Below are positions 48,731 through 61,487 of a stretch of 64,000 nt of DNA, one piece after another. A program made the translations under genes and the position numbers. How positions within the stretch are numbered: the first letter of the stretch is position 1; every line of letters begins with the position of its first letter. The notes under the pieces were generated by a model. That model worked only from the letters and a program-made list of their open reading frames with translations, was not told where the DNA came from and ran no database searches. The stretch lies in the NCBI GenBank assembly GCA_016165875.1, contig JABBOT010000080.1, forward strand, positions 48,876,032-48,940,031. Reading direction: 5' to 3'. Source of the DNA: Acanthopleura granulata (lineage: Eukaryota > Mollusca > Polyplacophora > Chitonida > Chitonidae).

Positions 48731-50261
48731 CTTCCGCCAAGGACCGTATAAGAATTGCATATTTATTCTAGTAAAGATATTACTGTTTATGCACTGATTT
48801 CGTCCGATTTAAGCGCATTGTTTAAATTTATACATGTATATATGTATTGTTATCGCGCAATGCGGTGAACCTTGATTTGTTTGGTTTCGAAATGAATAAG
48901 AACACACCTAAATCCCACACAGATGTAGAGATATATTCAGGGATTTAAAGACATCAGAAGACACCTGTGCACACAGATTTAGGGAAGAAACTTTAAACAT
49001 TCTACCTAACCCTATCGTAGCAGTGTAATCATTCAAACAAACAAAGCCAAATGCCCCATAAAGCCTTGCTTTTATTCTTGTCGAGTGATTTCTGCCCAGT
49101 GTGAAAGCCGCGTGATTTGTATAGTGAAGGACCTAGTTCAACTCAATATGATCATACTAAATATGAAATCATGGTATCTGCAACGATAATGGATCTGGCT
49201 TTTATTGCGGTCACCTCGATGAAAATTGCTATTTCCATTGGTTGACAGGGTTCTAGAATAACCTTGCAATACAATGATGCTGAGACAGTCTAACCAACTT
49301 CGTTTGACCGTAACCACCTATATGAAATAATACGATACCAGTGCACAGCAATGATAACCAAACACACTTACAAATATGAGTACTACGGCCTTGCTCTTGC
49401 TGGCGTCATTGATTCTTATCTCTATTGTGTCGAGCACATATTGGTCCACTTACCTATAAAACTTATTTCTCGTAAATCATTTTGGGTCACCCCGTGGATA
49501 CACAGGAAATAAGCCAGGAAACAGCGTCGATATTATCTCGAGTGATCCGGAAAGGCCTCATTAGGGGCTGGTCTTCTGACATTCAGAATTAAGAGAATTA
49601 GTTTCAACTGTTTTTGTTACACTATTCACATACCAACTATAAGACGAAGTAACATTACTGTAAGTCAACATCTTGCTTCGTCTTTCGGGGATTATTTAGA
49701 CCTGCTAGTCCTGCAACCTCGTGTATTATAAACAGCCATTTTGCCTGCTTATTGGGTGAAAAGGCCTATACTTTCAATGCCAGGAATACGGTCACATGCA
49801 CGCCAGTTGGAATTCGTCTCCAAGCCGCTTTTCAGTTACGATATAAGAGATCCAAAGCGTTGGAAGTTGCTGTTAACGTATTTCAAATCAACTAGTAACA
49901 GACCAGTCAGTAGACTGCGGCTACTCAATCTGGGCATGATATCGCCATGAACAGCTTGATTATGTTATTATGTCAAGGTGAAAGACTGAAAGTTTTTTTT
50001 ATTGAATTATCATAGTTGCGGATATCACACACGTATTTAAGTCAGAAATCCAAATCTCAACACACGGCATAGTTTCCGGTATTGGAAGTTGAAAATTTAC
50101 GACATTTATCATAACATTTATGAGATGGTCAACATGTTAATTTCTTGGGTCCAAAAAGGAACTGTGATGTAGTTGTGTTTCAAAGTGTAACCTATGTCAG
50201 AAATGGTTTTGTGGAAACTATTACTAAATGGTGATAAGGACTGGGACTATATATAGAGAGA

Positions 50262-50578
50262 CCGACTAGGTGGCCTGGTGGTTAGAGCGTCGATGTCCGG
50301 AGATCCGGAATTAATCCCGGATTGGGCCACATAAAAGACTTCAAATATGGTATTTGCTGCTGTCTCACATCGCACTTAGCACTGAGAGGTTAGAATAAGG
50401 AAAGAGGATTGGTGTAAATATAATACGACTGGGTGGGGTATGACTTTGGTTGCATGGACTCACCCTGCCACAATAAGACATAGTGTATATATACATTCTA
50501 AGGACTATTCGTCGTCATATGACTGAAAAATTGTTAAGGACCACGTAAAACCCAAGCAAACATACATACATACAAATA
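50262..50578 (+). mobile_element. tRNA-derived SINE, family B, full length
   Basis: A tRNA-like head ('aggtggcctggtggttagag' then 'ggaattaatcccggattggg') leads into a body with 'cactgagaggttagaataag', 'atggactcaccctgccacaa' and 'tcgtcgtcatatgactgaaa', ending in aaacccaagcaaacatacat repeats. The body matches 63216-63468. It ends about 300 bp before the lectin start codon. Confidence 0.85.
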
Positions 50579-50873
50579 TACACTCACCCACACACACCCG
50601 CATACATACATATAGACTGTACATATAGAGAAACGCGATTCTCCGCCATTGAAATGTAACGTTTTCATCAACTTGATGAGAGGTCTGTATCAGTTACAAG
50701 AAGACGACCCTTATCGTGGGTTGGCTTGATCTGGGCTAGCCCCGCCCAGCCGTCAATTGAGAACAGCATGATGTGGCTGGGCTACACTTGTAATCGCATA
50801 CATTATCCCTTACTCTAAGCATCCACTAGACTTTATACGGCAGTTTGATGTTGGAGCAGTTGTGGTCCGCATA

Positions 50874-53561
50874 ATGAAATCTCTCTGTCTCGTGGCACTT
50901 TTTGTTCTTCTACATCACAGCACTGCTGATATAGACCTATTTTCTTGGATCGATGTGTTAAAGAAAATAAAAAATAATCATGCGACAACGACGAGCAGCC
51001 CTACCCAGAAGAGCCGCTCTCTTACAAACACAGACGAGCCACAGGGCACCAAAGCGCCCATGTTGGCCAACACGGCAGATGTTATAAAGAACATACAGGA
51101 GGGACTCATAGCGGAGAAACTTGCCCGGATCAATCTTCAGAAAGCCGTGGAGGAACTGAAGAAATCTCTCCATGATGGTGGGTATTGCTGTTATTTTCAC
51201 TTTTAATACTATATTTAACTACACTGTGCAGAAAAGGTAACGCATAGGTTGATTGTTGATCCTTAAAAAACATGTTTTGTTTAAAGGGTAATAATTAATT
51301 TAACACACCCTCGTACTCAATTAATTTGCACGAGAAGGTCAAAATGTCAACAGTCATGAAATATGCAGCGGAATCTCATTCAGCCAGGCGGACCCTCAGT
51401 GTTACAGTAGACGATGGTGACTTCTGGTGTCATTAACTTGACCTAACTATACGTTTCTTTATTGGGAGATTATGTGCTATATGGATAGTTCTTCGTTACG
51501 TATACTTGTACCATTTCTAGTAACTCTTGCTACTACTGGGACATTCTGATGACAGCTCTTGGCTGGTCTTTCATCAAGTTAGGTACCTTTTTCTTCTCAT
51601 TTGGGACAGGAAAATCCACGTGACTATGTTTAAGTACTGTAACCTTCAGCAGTCACACGATTAACAAAACGAATCCCATTCATTTTATGAGTCGTTTGTG
51701 GCACACTAGGACTTTGCGTGTACACACCAGAGCCTTGGCTCATCCTTCCGACTAATGGATTGTCCTGAGAACCCGTTGTAGAGCGCTTGACCGACGAGAT
51801 GCTGAATCCCCATAGATCATGTGCAATTTCCTACACTTGTTTGACACCAGTGTCACATTTAGACAATTCTGGCCATTCAGCCGCTCGAGACACACATGGG
51901 CCTGTTTGGGTTTTGCCTCCTTTTCTGATGTTCTCGCGAGAACTTTATAATCAACATTGTTTATAAACAAAAATGCTTAAGGCTCTTGGCCTCGAAAAAG
52001 ACATTTGTATTCCAACCGTCAGCCAATAGCCAGAACACTTTTCAAAATAGCTTTTAGCAAAAATCACAGAAGAACTAAGAAAGTATATGAAGTTAGGAAA
52101 TGAGGACGGATTCCGTTCGAATCATATTGTGTACACATATGCTTTTACTACCACGGAAATGTGTGGGCTTAAGTAGCTTATTAAGGGAAGGGAAGTTGTG
52201 TCCTTACATACAGTACTGTAAAGCCCTCATGCATTACATACTGATGGATGAAGAGCTTAACGCTGCAAAGACTGGGTGAATACAGCAATGAATACGAGTG
52301 GGAATGAGATGGCGCGTGCGAATGAAGACATCATGAGACTGGCTGGAGCAATAAATCGAGGTGACACATTTGTGCCAGGAATAGAGCAAATGTCGTCCTG
52401 GCAAATGCAGCCATTGAGAACCTGATTGGCTGTGTGATCTCAAGGCTTTCCACGAAAACAGTCCGGAGTGACAAGTGTTCCATCTGGATCCCCCGTCTCC
52501 CCTCCTTCCACCGCGCGATGATTGGAAGAGGCTGGAGTAAGACTTACATGTACATATGTATTTGTTACACATTAACGTGCCCTTGCTGGCTCAGATAACC
52601 TTCACCATAGCGTCGGGGGTTCAAGTCCAACACTTTCCGCTGAAACTTAATGTTTACACGTTTGTCGACCGACAGTGGTTTTACAAGCACATACATACAT
52701 CAGTGACATTTATATAAGTCAGTACACCTTCTATTTATTGCTTTTCAGTTGGCGAACTGATGAACAAGCAAATGACCAAGTGTAAGTATCGGTGAGGTGA
52801 AACCATTTTCATGGAACATCCTATCCTATAAAACGTTAGACGATTTATTAAGTTATTGCATCTGATTACGGAATTGTACTCTGTCGTAAAAGTAACGTAT
52901 AGGCTGAAAATCTGCTGTGTTCAACGGTATATAGTTAATGCAATGCGTTGTCAGTTTCAGTCAAGTTACATAATGAGTACGTCAGAAAGTCTGTCGACAT
53001 GTAATAAGCAACAGAATGTCATTCAGCCGTGATACCAGGTCAAATGTGGACACAAATATCCCATATCCCACAGCATCTTGTCATTCAGCCGTGATACCAG
53101 GTCAAATGTGGACACAAATATCCCATGTCCCACAGCACCTTGTCATTCCCTCTAAACGTGACTATATTCACAGTTTCAACTCTCCCTAATCATTGGTAAT
53201 CGGAGAAAAGTTCGTAACTATTTAACATTTATTCTGTTGTTTATTTGCTTTGTTAGGTGAAAGTGGAATCTTGCTCAGTGATTACTGCAATCCACCCAGG
53301 ACTTCCTGCTTCAATCAGAAGAAATCTGCTCGGTTCAAGCTGAATTTCACCGAACCTCCAGCGGTAACCGTGGGGCTGGTTCACCTCGATTTGTCAAGCG
53401 GTGAAAACACACGAATAAGCACAACAAGCGACATCATCGAACAGCAGTTTGCTTCAGAAGTAACAAAAGAGGCGGTGTCCGTGACCTTCCATTGTTGGGA
53501 CACATCAAGATGTTATATGGCAGGACTTTCTTGGATGGCATGTGGCTCCGTAACGCTCTGA
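50874..53561 (+). CDS. H-type lectin with signal peptide and coiled coil (3 exons, 213 aa)
   Basis: H-type lectins (Helix pomatia agglutinin, discoidin C-terminal domain) are trimeric or hexameric proteins that usually bind GalNAc. Exons: 50874-51177, 52749-52781 and 53257-53561 (TGA), all joined in phase 1. The ATG at 50874 starts MKSLCLVALFVLLHHSTA, a clear signal peptide (cut near residue 18). A Thr/Ser-rich linker is followed by a helix of coiled-coil type (about 70-101, IQEGLIAEKLARINLQKAVEE), which probably drives oligomerisation. The lectin domain (about 136-213) shows ARFKLNFTEPPAVTVGLVHLD, Arg165, HCWDTSRCYMAGLSW and a final Cys-containing strand. Compared with the snail agglutinin, Arg and Trp (Trp193) are kept, but the next residue is Asp194 rather than the sugar-binding His. 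Cys113, 123, 130, 192, 198 and 208 suggest disulfides. Likely a secreted recognition or defence lectin. Confidence 0.88.
52578..52640. repeat. tRNA-like SINE fragment
   Basis: 'cccttgctggctcagataac' followed by 'gtcgggggttcaagtccaac' resembles A- and B-box-bearing SINE heads. It lies in intron 1 of the lectin gene; too short and imperfect for a tRNA gene. Confidence 0.45.
53021..53144. repeat. 62-bp tandem duplication
   Basis: attcagccgtgataccaggt starts at 53021 and 53083. The two units are almost identical, so the duplication is recent. It lies in intron 2 of the lectin gene. Confidence 0.93.
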
Positions 53562-56379
53562 CTTCACCAAGTTTACCTACTTGCACTGGATTACAGTGCA
53601 ATGTCATCGGTTGTCTAGCAATCCCGCCTGCCATTCTCAATGAATGAATATTTGACCAAGGATTTTCCACAAGGCTTTTGTTAAAAAGTCAAGACGTTTG
53701 AAGAGAAATTTCACTTTTATAATGCAAGTGATGCTAGACTGGAAGTTTACCTTTTTTCACTTTTGTTCGATGTATACGTGAAGGAAAACACAAAGCTTGA
53801 TTCATGTAACAACTGTACGGGAACTTTTCATCCTTATTTCTGCATGAAATTTAAATTCAATATTTGCAATAAATTCAAATGCTTTCAGCTAATTTTGCTT
53901 CAGCGTGCGCACGTAAATAGGTAGTGTGATCGATTACACAAACTACACCGACAGAACGTACTAAAACCAGCGATTAGAGCCAAATAATGGGCTAATGACG
54001 GACAGTATCAGACTTCATCAAAAAATCATTCGTCTTAAGTTGGTGCGATCTAAATTACCGCAGCTAAAAGACCAGGCCATAAAGCTGTTAACTTCACAAG
54101 CAAACAGTAATTTTGAAAGTCGTCCCATTTTTTTCTGTTCTGTGCATACAGTAGGTTAACCAATGTGTAACAAACTATGCTACTTGACAGATTCATGTAG
54201 CCAAGCTGTAACCATGACTGCACAACAACGCCACTGTCACGTGCCGACTGATCCCTCCCGTTACCCAGCATGCCACGCTGATTATAATAATTGAGAGGTC
54301 ATTCGAGGCAATTGAAAAGAGGTGTTGAAAACATGCTTATGGGAATATAACATTAGACACCACAAAAAGTGTTTTAATTTGAGTTTCACGGCAAGTACGG
54401 CGATGTGATACATATCACAGTACACGACTAAGTCAAAAACAGACTATAGATAGAGATTTACGCAGCGAAATGGTGACACACTTGTTAATACCTACAGTCT
54501 ACCAGGAAGTCTTTGGTTAAGGCTATCTAGCGTGCCACACATGTGCACAACGAAAAACTGTTAATTTCGCATTGAAAAAAAAATTAACATGTTAAGTTAG
54601 TACAATACATGGCCTATATCGTTGTGGTGTTATGCAAATAACCTTAAAGTTAAATAACGTTAGACATAATCTCCTAAGAAGTTCTCCAGCGATCCTCTTT
54701 ATATATTTAAGAATACTACGTTTGTCGACAGAATAAATAGCAAATGGCCGTCATCACCTAGACCCTCGACTGATGACTATTTTCTCATGTTATCCATTTA
54801 CAGGAGCGTCACATCACTGTATATGGATACAAATTTACTCATATTGGAACATAACACAAAGTTTGCTATCCCATGCACAGATCGATGGACTACATATATA
54901 TATGCCTACTTATAGATATGGACAGTGTCATTTGACCTATGCAAATGCTAAATAAGAGGTATTCTTTGAGGGTGTTAAATGCTTTATTCAATGTTGTTTT
55001 ATCCCGGTCATATAATCGTGGGTTTTACGACTGGTAAAAATTAAATAGAGCTCATACATTAATTGTTTATATCAAGTGTAAAAACATGCGGGGCTAACTG
55101 TTACAACATATATCAAAATATTAATTGATATTGCCGCATGATAATATCTGCTGGATGGCTGCATGAAGAGTAGTTGTCTACACGAAGATACAATTAAATG
55201 AACGCTATCAATAACAAGACATTTATATGTTTTAAAAACGTTATAGTTTATCGACAATAATTCTTTTCAAAACAATGTGTTAATATGTACCGCCAAAATC
55301 CCCTTCCCGCCTGGAATTTTGGTCCGGGGTCCAAGAGGATATCAAGTAAAACATAAATTTACAAAAACGTTATAAATGAATGAATGAAATGAATGCCATA
55401 AATGGCATTTTCATGTATTTGATTAAATGTACACTGTGATACCTAAGTAAGACTCCTTCAGATGTTTTCTCACTAAACAATGATCTTCTAAAGATAAAGA
55501 TAAAGAAAACACTTTGTTGACAGTGTTATGTAGCCGGAGTTGCTGCTGTGTTAATCTTGTAATCTCTCAGAGATAATGTAAGGTACTAGTATGATAAATC
55601 TTCACAGATGTGATCATAGAAATAACAATGACTTAGTGTCAGTGTTGATTGTATTAAACAGCTAGAGGTGCTATTGGTTTAATCGAGTCATTTTTCAGAT
55701 ATGCTGTAAGATACTAATGTGATAAATCATCGTAGATTTGATCACGGTGTTGGAAGATAGAATTAATACGTTAATTGGTGTATTAGTTTGAAACGCATGT
55801 CTCATATTTAGTCACGTGTATAGGTAGTAGTTGTACCACTTTGTAGAATCATCACCGGGATGATAGTTGGATACTTGCTGACATGGGGTGTAGATGTAGG
55901 AAGCCTGCTGTTCCAAGGGTCAGCGTTAGTGAATGTATCATGTTACTGCGAGGGTACTCCTGCCCAGAAGTTTATGAGTTTTAAATTCCTCAGGGGTGCA
56001 AGTCCCTTGGTCCCACATACCAGTCCTGATGAGGCACCGGATGGTGGCTTGAATGGTCCATAGCAGGGTATGGTTTATTGCTGTCAACTAAACTTACATA
56101 TGTCCCGTAAATGTTCTATATGATTCCTCACTAATGTTACATTAATTGCGTTCTCTGGTTGTTTAGTACTGCACTGTAATTGTTCGCCAAGTTGATCCAA
56201 TATTGTGCATGTTTTTGTACCTTTTAATGTAACTGGTAAACAGTACTATGTATAACTCGGTTAATTTGACACATAGATAGAACCATATGTTGGATGTATT
56301 CATATGAATGGCTTTATTTAATATAGGATTCCTTTGCTTTTTTTCTTAATTGAAAAGGGTTTCTCTGAGCATGTGGATT

Positions 56380-56540
56380 ATACATTATGTTTCTGTGAAC
56401 ATTAGATTTCTGTTAGAGTAAGACTTCTGGGAACATTAGGGTTCTACATTAGTTTTCTTAGAATACTACGGTTCTATATTAGGTTTCTATTAGGTTTCTG
56501 TTAAAACTAGCCTTTTACATTAGATTTCTGTGAACATTAG
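56380..56540. repeat. Degenerate repeat ('acattaggtttctgtga')
   Basis: About eight variants of 'gaacattagatttctgt' at 20-30-bp spacing. An AT-rich minisatellite. Confidence 0.7.
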
Positions 56541-57353
56541 GTTTCTTTGTAGCACTAATTTTTCGGTTTAATCTAAAGGGAATCTTTGGCAGGAAATTTT
56601 TGAATTAATTATATGTTCCTTGTGATTCAAATGTGTATTAGTTAGAGTTATTGTAATGGTACCACTATCGGAGAAGAAAACTGATAAACAAATGGCTTGT
56701 TCAACTCTCAGACACCGATAGGCCTTACACAAGATCAAACAAAGAAGCACGAAGACGCTAGACTAAGCTAGACTAATACATATATTTGAACAAAATAGAC
56801 AAATAGCAGTATTAATGCTACTGACAATAATATACAAAACAATACAGATAATTACAAAAATATATAGTTTCTTACTGGTGACAGCCACCAAGTCCAAATG
56901 GAATATTCCAGCTTCCAAAGGCAAGTCAGTCCACGTAAATACAGAATCCACAGTTCTTGGGAATTTTCAATCGAAGGATGACAGTCCTGCAAGTGACAAA
57001 CAGCAGTGGGCACGGTACGCCGACGATGGTATATGTCCAACTTTAGGTACAACTTTCCTTGGGGAATTGGTTGACAGTAGATGTAAGACCTGTGTGTACG
57101 GTGAATTACTACCACCGGACTGTCTCACGGTAATCTGGGCAAGTGTGTGCGCTAACAAATCCTTTGTAGAATCAGCTTGAAAGAAACAAAACCAACTCAC
57201 TGAAAATACCTTGCAGTTAAATACAGGTTTATTGATAGAAAGGAAAGAGAAGGAAGGAAGGGAACAGGTAGAAAGAATGCTCAATCTCCACACGCCAGTT
57301 TGAGTGACCTAAACCGTGGTAAGGGTCTTGCGTGCTATGGACATCCGAGTCAA

Positions 57354-57436
57354 CCTAAATGCAGAGGATAGTGGTTGGAATAAAGGCTGCTGTGGAAGTG
57401 CACTTCTTAACTCTTCGGATGCCCAGGGAGAAAGAG
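57354..57436. repeat. 83-bp perfect duplication, copy 1
   Basis: Identical to 59201-59283 over 83 bp, then diverges abruptly on both sides. On the minus strand the shared block ends GCATTTAG and here continues directly into GTTGACTCGG. See copy 2. Confidence 0.9.
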
Positions 57437-58910
57437 CGCGCGGTTTTAAACGCGTGTAAAAATATTACAACAAAACAAACTTCAGAAGAGATGCATCACT
57501 TACAAAATCAAATAACATAAGTGGAAAATAACACAGTGAGCAATGCATATGGTTATCCCTATACTCACAAATAGAGTATAACCAGGCAAAGGATGATTGG
57601 ACTTAACAACTGACCGACATATGCTTAGTACTGGTAAACAACTGCGACAACACCAACTTGCAAACAGCCGAATTATATATGGCTGAACTGCAACGTCGCA
57701 AAACAACGGGCCCGCGTCACCCGGAACAAAAGCGGTATAAACAATTAGCATCAGCAACATTGGCCAGTGTTGCAAAACATATATGCTATTATACCAAGAT
57801 TACAACCAAGAGATGGTTGCACAGTACTATTTGTCCCTGCATAGACAATTTAGGTAGCATATGTCAACAGCGCCTCGTCCAATCATGCACATAGTAAGTA
57901 CATACATATACTTATAGAATATATACAATTCAGGATAGTCACTACACACAACATAACAAACATGTATACCAGGGACATGCTATTGTATATTAATGTGGAA
58001 CTTAAACCCTCAAAGAAACAACATGCATTTACACGAGGAGAATATCTATAAAAGTCATGTCCTACCTGTGAATGACAAACAAATCCCTAACAATATGTGA
58101 TCAGTGAAGGCAAATGCAATGAATCCATGTCTCGTCTTAAATGTGTGAGTATGTATAAACAACTGAGCACATGTGGAACATGGCTAATACATATAACACT
58201 AGCGTGGACAAATAATGTTGTGAATATGAAATAATCTGAATATATATTCACCTATCACAGTATTTGAACTGTGTGCATGACTAGAGCTATCATATATATC
58301 ATCTAAGGCAGCTTGGCCACATGGGATCAACATGCTAACAACCTAGAGAAATTGGACGAGACCAATTTCATCAAATCACGGCTAAAAATCATTACAAAGT
58401 AATCAAGAATTTATCCGCATTACTGCCAATGATAAATCAGGGTATTAATATGTAAAGGCAAAATAATAAACTTCCAATGTGATAATGTAGAAATTTGACA
58501 GCTGTTTGTTTACACTCAATGGGGGCAGCCATTTTGTCATGTGACCCAAACAGCTCAGAGAGAGGCTCTGAGCCAGGCCCTGTTCACAGTCCTAGAGTTA
58601 ATTACTGCCAGATGTGGAACGGAAAATTACCCTTTGACCCATGCCTGAACTAAAGGTTAGATTATAGGCCTATATGACCACATGTAGCTGCACACAAAGA
58701 CCTCATGGTTTTGCAACTAATTTCCCAAAGCACACTAAGGGCTACAGACTGCTTTATAACTGCAGTACATGTAAACTTCCACAAATAATATCAGGAGACC
58801 ACCTATGGAGTAACAGAGTAATACTCTCTGTTTTTCTGACAAATGTCCAAGTGCAAAGAATCCTAAACTGAGTCGGTTAAGTGAGCATCACTTGAACAGT
58901 ATAAATAACT

Positions 58911-59096
58911 GCTAGGGCATTCATTTACACAAGAGATTTGGAGCAAAGGGGAGATATATTATATATATGTACCCACTTGTTGCACACAAATACTGAAAAA
59001 CTAGAGAACTGCTGGGGCATTCATTTACACAAGAGATTTGGAGCAAAGGGGAGATATATTTATATATGTACCCACTTGTTGCACACAAATACTCAA
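58911..59096. repeat. 100-bp tandem duplication
   Basis: The block starting gggcattcatttacacaaga occurs at 58915 and 59015, nearly identical, including a gagatatatt-rich segment and 'cccacttgttgcacacaaat'. Confidence 0.92.
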
Positions 59097-59200
59097 AATG
59101 CACATATAGTGATCCCACATGGCTCAAGCTTTTCAACAAATAACATAAACTCTATCTTCCAGTCATATTAACATTCTGAGGCCTCCAGGGCTAGTTCTTA

Positions 59201-59283
59201 CCTAAATGCAGAGGATAGTGGTTGGAATAAAGGCTGCTGTGGAAGTGCACTTCTTAACTCTTCGGATGCCCAGGGAGAAAGAG
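59201..59283. repeat. 83-bp perfect duplication, copy 2
   Basis: Same 83 bp as 57354-57436. On the minus strand this copy is followed by GTAAGAACT, a good splice donor after ...CATTTAG, so it could be a transcribed exon whose spliced copy is at 57354. Confidence 0.9.
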
Positions 59284-61487
59284 GCAGACCTTTGTCTCTA
59301 ACCCCTCAGGAAACCGGACCGGTAGGGCAATAAATCTCATCCCCCTTCTCTCTGGGTGGGGTGGGAGCAAGGAGTGTCCACCAGCGCAAAATTTATGGCC
59401 TTAGTGAACATCCAACCACTCCCACACACTGTCCCCACAGGGGTGTACAGTGGCCAGAGTTGGTACTGGGGTTTACATAGAGTCGGTGATGCCGAGCTGG
59501 CGATGTATATTTCACTCCTTAAGAATGTACACAAATGTCACTTTCAGGGTAAACTGAGATGAAAAGTACGTAATCGCACAAAGAGACAATAGCAAGTGGC
59601 GAAACACAAGCTCACAAAGTGCTACGTACAAAAAAATGGAGTACAAATTGACGTATGACGAATGGCACGAAAGTCAATACCTCCAAATCCCCAAAAATCG
59701 AGAGTGAACGAGAGTAAATATGACTGCTCTCACGTGAACTTGAGTAAAAGAGTGCGAGCTTAACAACTTCGTCGCTCATATTTAAAGACTAACGTGAAGA
59801 AAATTCTGGATGGTTTGTTTGTAAACATGTTAACAATATGGGTACATCTTTCCAGAATGTATGCAATATATACAATGACACGAAACTCATAAACACAGAC
59901 GCCTCGAGAACACGCGACAGAATTCCAGTACAGGCTACAATGTACATAGAGAAAAAAATGTTGGTCAGCGCAGACTCGGTCAGCGTGAAAACAAATAAAA
60001 AATAGAATCCAATATCTTAAGGATGGGTTTCGCAACAATTATACATACTGTATACCTGTATATGAAAAGGGGAATGTAAATAAACTAGTATAGCTACTCC
60101 CTCAATTCGGAACGTTTGTGTTGTTTCTTCTGATAAGCGATTACCTGTTGCCTCCATTAGTTACAATACAATTGTTTTATATATGGCTTGGTTACTGATT
60201 CGACGATAGGTCGTTGTTATACGCCACCCGGCTTGTTAGGCACGATTAGCCGCTTCACCGGTAATACAATTAAGAGGTATAAACACAACCCCTTTTTTTG
60301 TCCTGGGTGTGCAGAGGTTAAAGGGGATGCGAGGCTTCTCATAACCACCTGTATAATGTAGGTGTAACCCTGGTTCGGATGAACTCTGTAGTTGATTTAT
60401 ACAATCATGTAATGTAAGATGTATCCTAGCATGCGAAATCTAAGTGTTGGACAGTCAGTTTTAAATCCTGAACACGTCTGTGGGCTGGGACGAGGACGAA
60501 TTTCACGGTTCCCGGCAGGCTCGCTGTAAAAGGCCCTATGGCATCAGAATAGTGGAAAGAAAAACGCAGTCCAAGTCAGAGTTCCACTCCAGGTTTGATT
60601 TATTTTCCCAACGTTCGGTTACCTCAAAAAAAAAAAAACAGCCATCAGTGAGCATCACTTTTATCACACGATATTCACCGGGAAAGGTCCAGAAAGTTTG
60701 ACACGGCGTCTGACATCAACAACCTCCGGCAACCATGTACACAAAAGTATGTCTAGCGAAAAGCGCTTATTTTACCTCCACCCTGAAGAGGACTAACTCA
60801 CGTGGTATCGCTGGTCAGCTGGGGTACATAGGTCATTGTGAATGTCCCGTGAGTCGATCTCCATACCGTTAAGTGAAGGGCCACATGTAATTTAGCCATC
60901 AATTAAACAAGACATTGCGAGTAGGCCTACTCCACCATACCACGTCGATAAGCTGGAGCGAGATCTGTGAATCCAAAGTGTTCCGACCAGATAGGTATGA
61001 TTTATATCTCCTTACGTAAAGAACAAAGCGACTATTTTCTCTGGTGTAAACGTCTACAGTGTACACTATTGTCGGCATTACGGGAGGCGTTCCCTATCTG
61101 TGATGAACCTGTATATGCCCGGGCACGGGGTGGGCGCGTGGAGGAAGGTAGGGAGGGGAGGATGGAGGTGGAAGGGCTTGTCGAGGGCCCGGCTTACGAA
61201 GAGGGTGTAAGTTATGTAAAACGTAACTGTCATATGGACACATATTGTAGAGACACGTCGCCATGGCTATTACTTTTGAGTCTTACACCTTTATGGTAAG
61301 ATGGGCCCCTATTTATGATTTTGTCCTCTCAGCGGGTCATTATGATTTATAATGCCTCAGCACGGATCATACCGACCATCATTAACCCTCTGGTGCATCT
61401 CACGGCATTTCGAACCAACCGGTAATTACCACCGATACAATACTTGTTGTCTGGAGTTAAGGCCTGATGTAAGACCTTATGGATATA

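Larger units (their letters stand above)
46808..50873. other. Intergenic region between LamG gene and lectin gene
   Basis: Contains the LamG 3' untranslated region, a second copy of the dispersed segment (47858-48300), a SINE fragment (48555-48730) and a family B SINE (50262-50578). I see no coding exon. The sequence 50600-50873 should include the lectin promoter; no clear TATA element was identified. Confidence 0.65.

Noticed and set aside
55860..56063. 67-codon plus-strand frame with a hydrophobic start
   Set aside because: No motif, no splice partners and normal random length for this composition.
56815..57293. Frames of 121, 87 and 108 codons around 57 kb
   Set aside because: Overlap on both strands, no domain; the region looks like decayed mobile-element or untranslated sequence.
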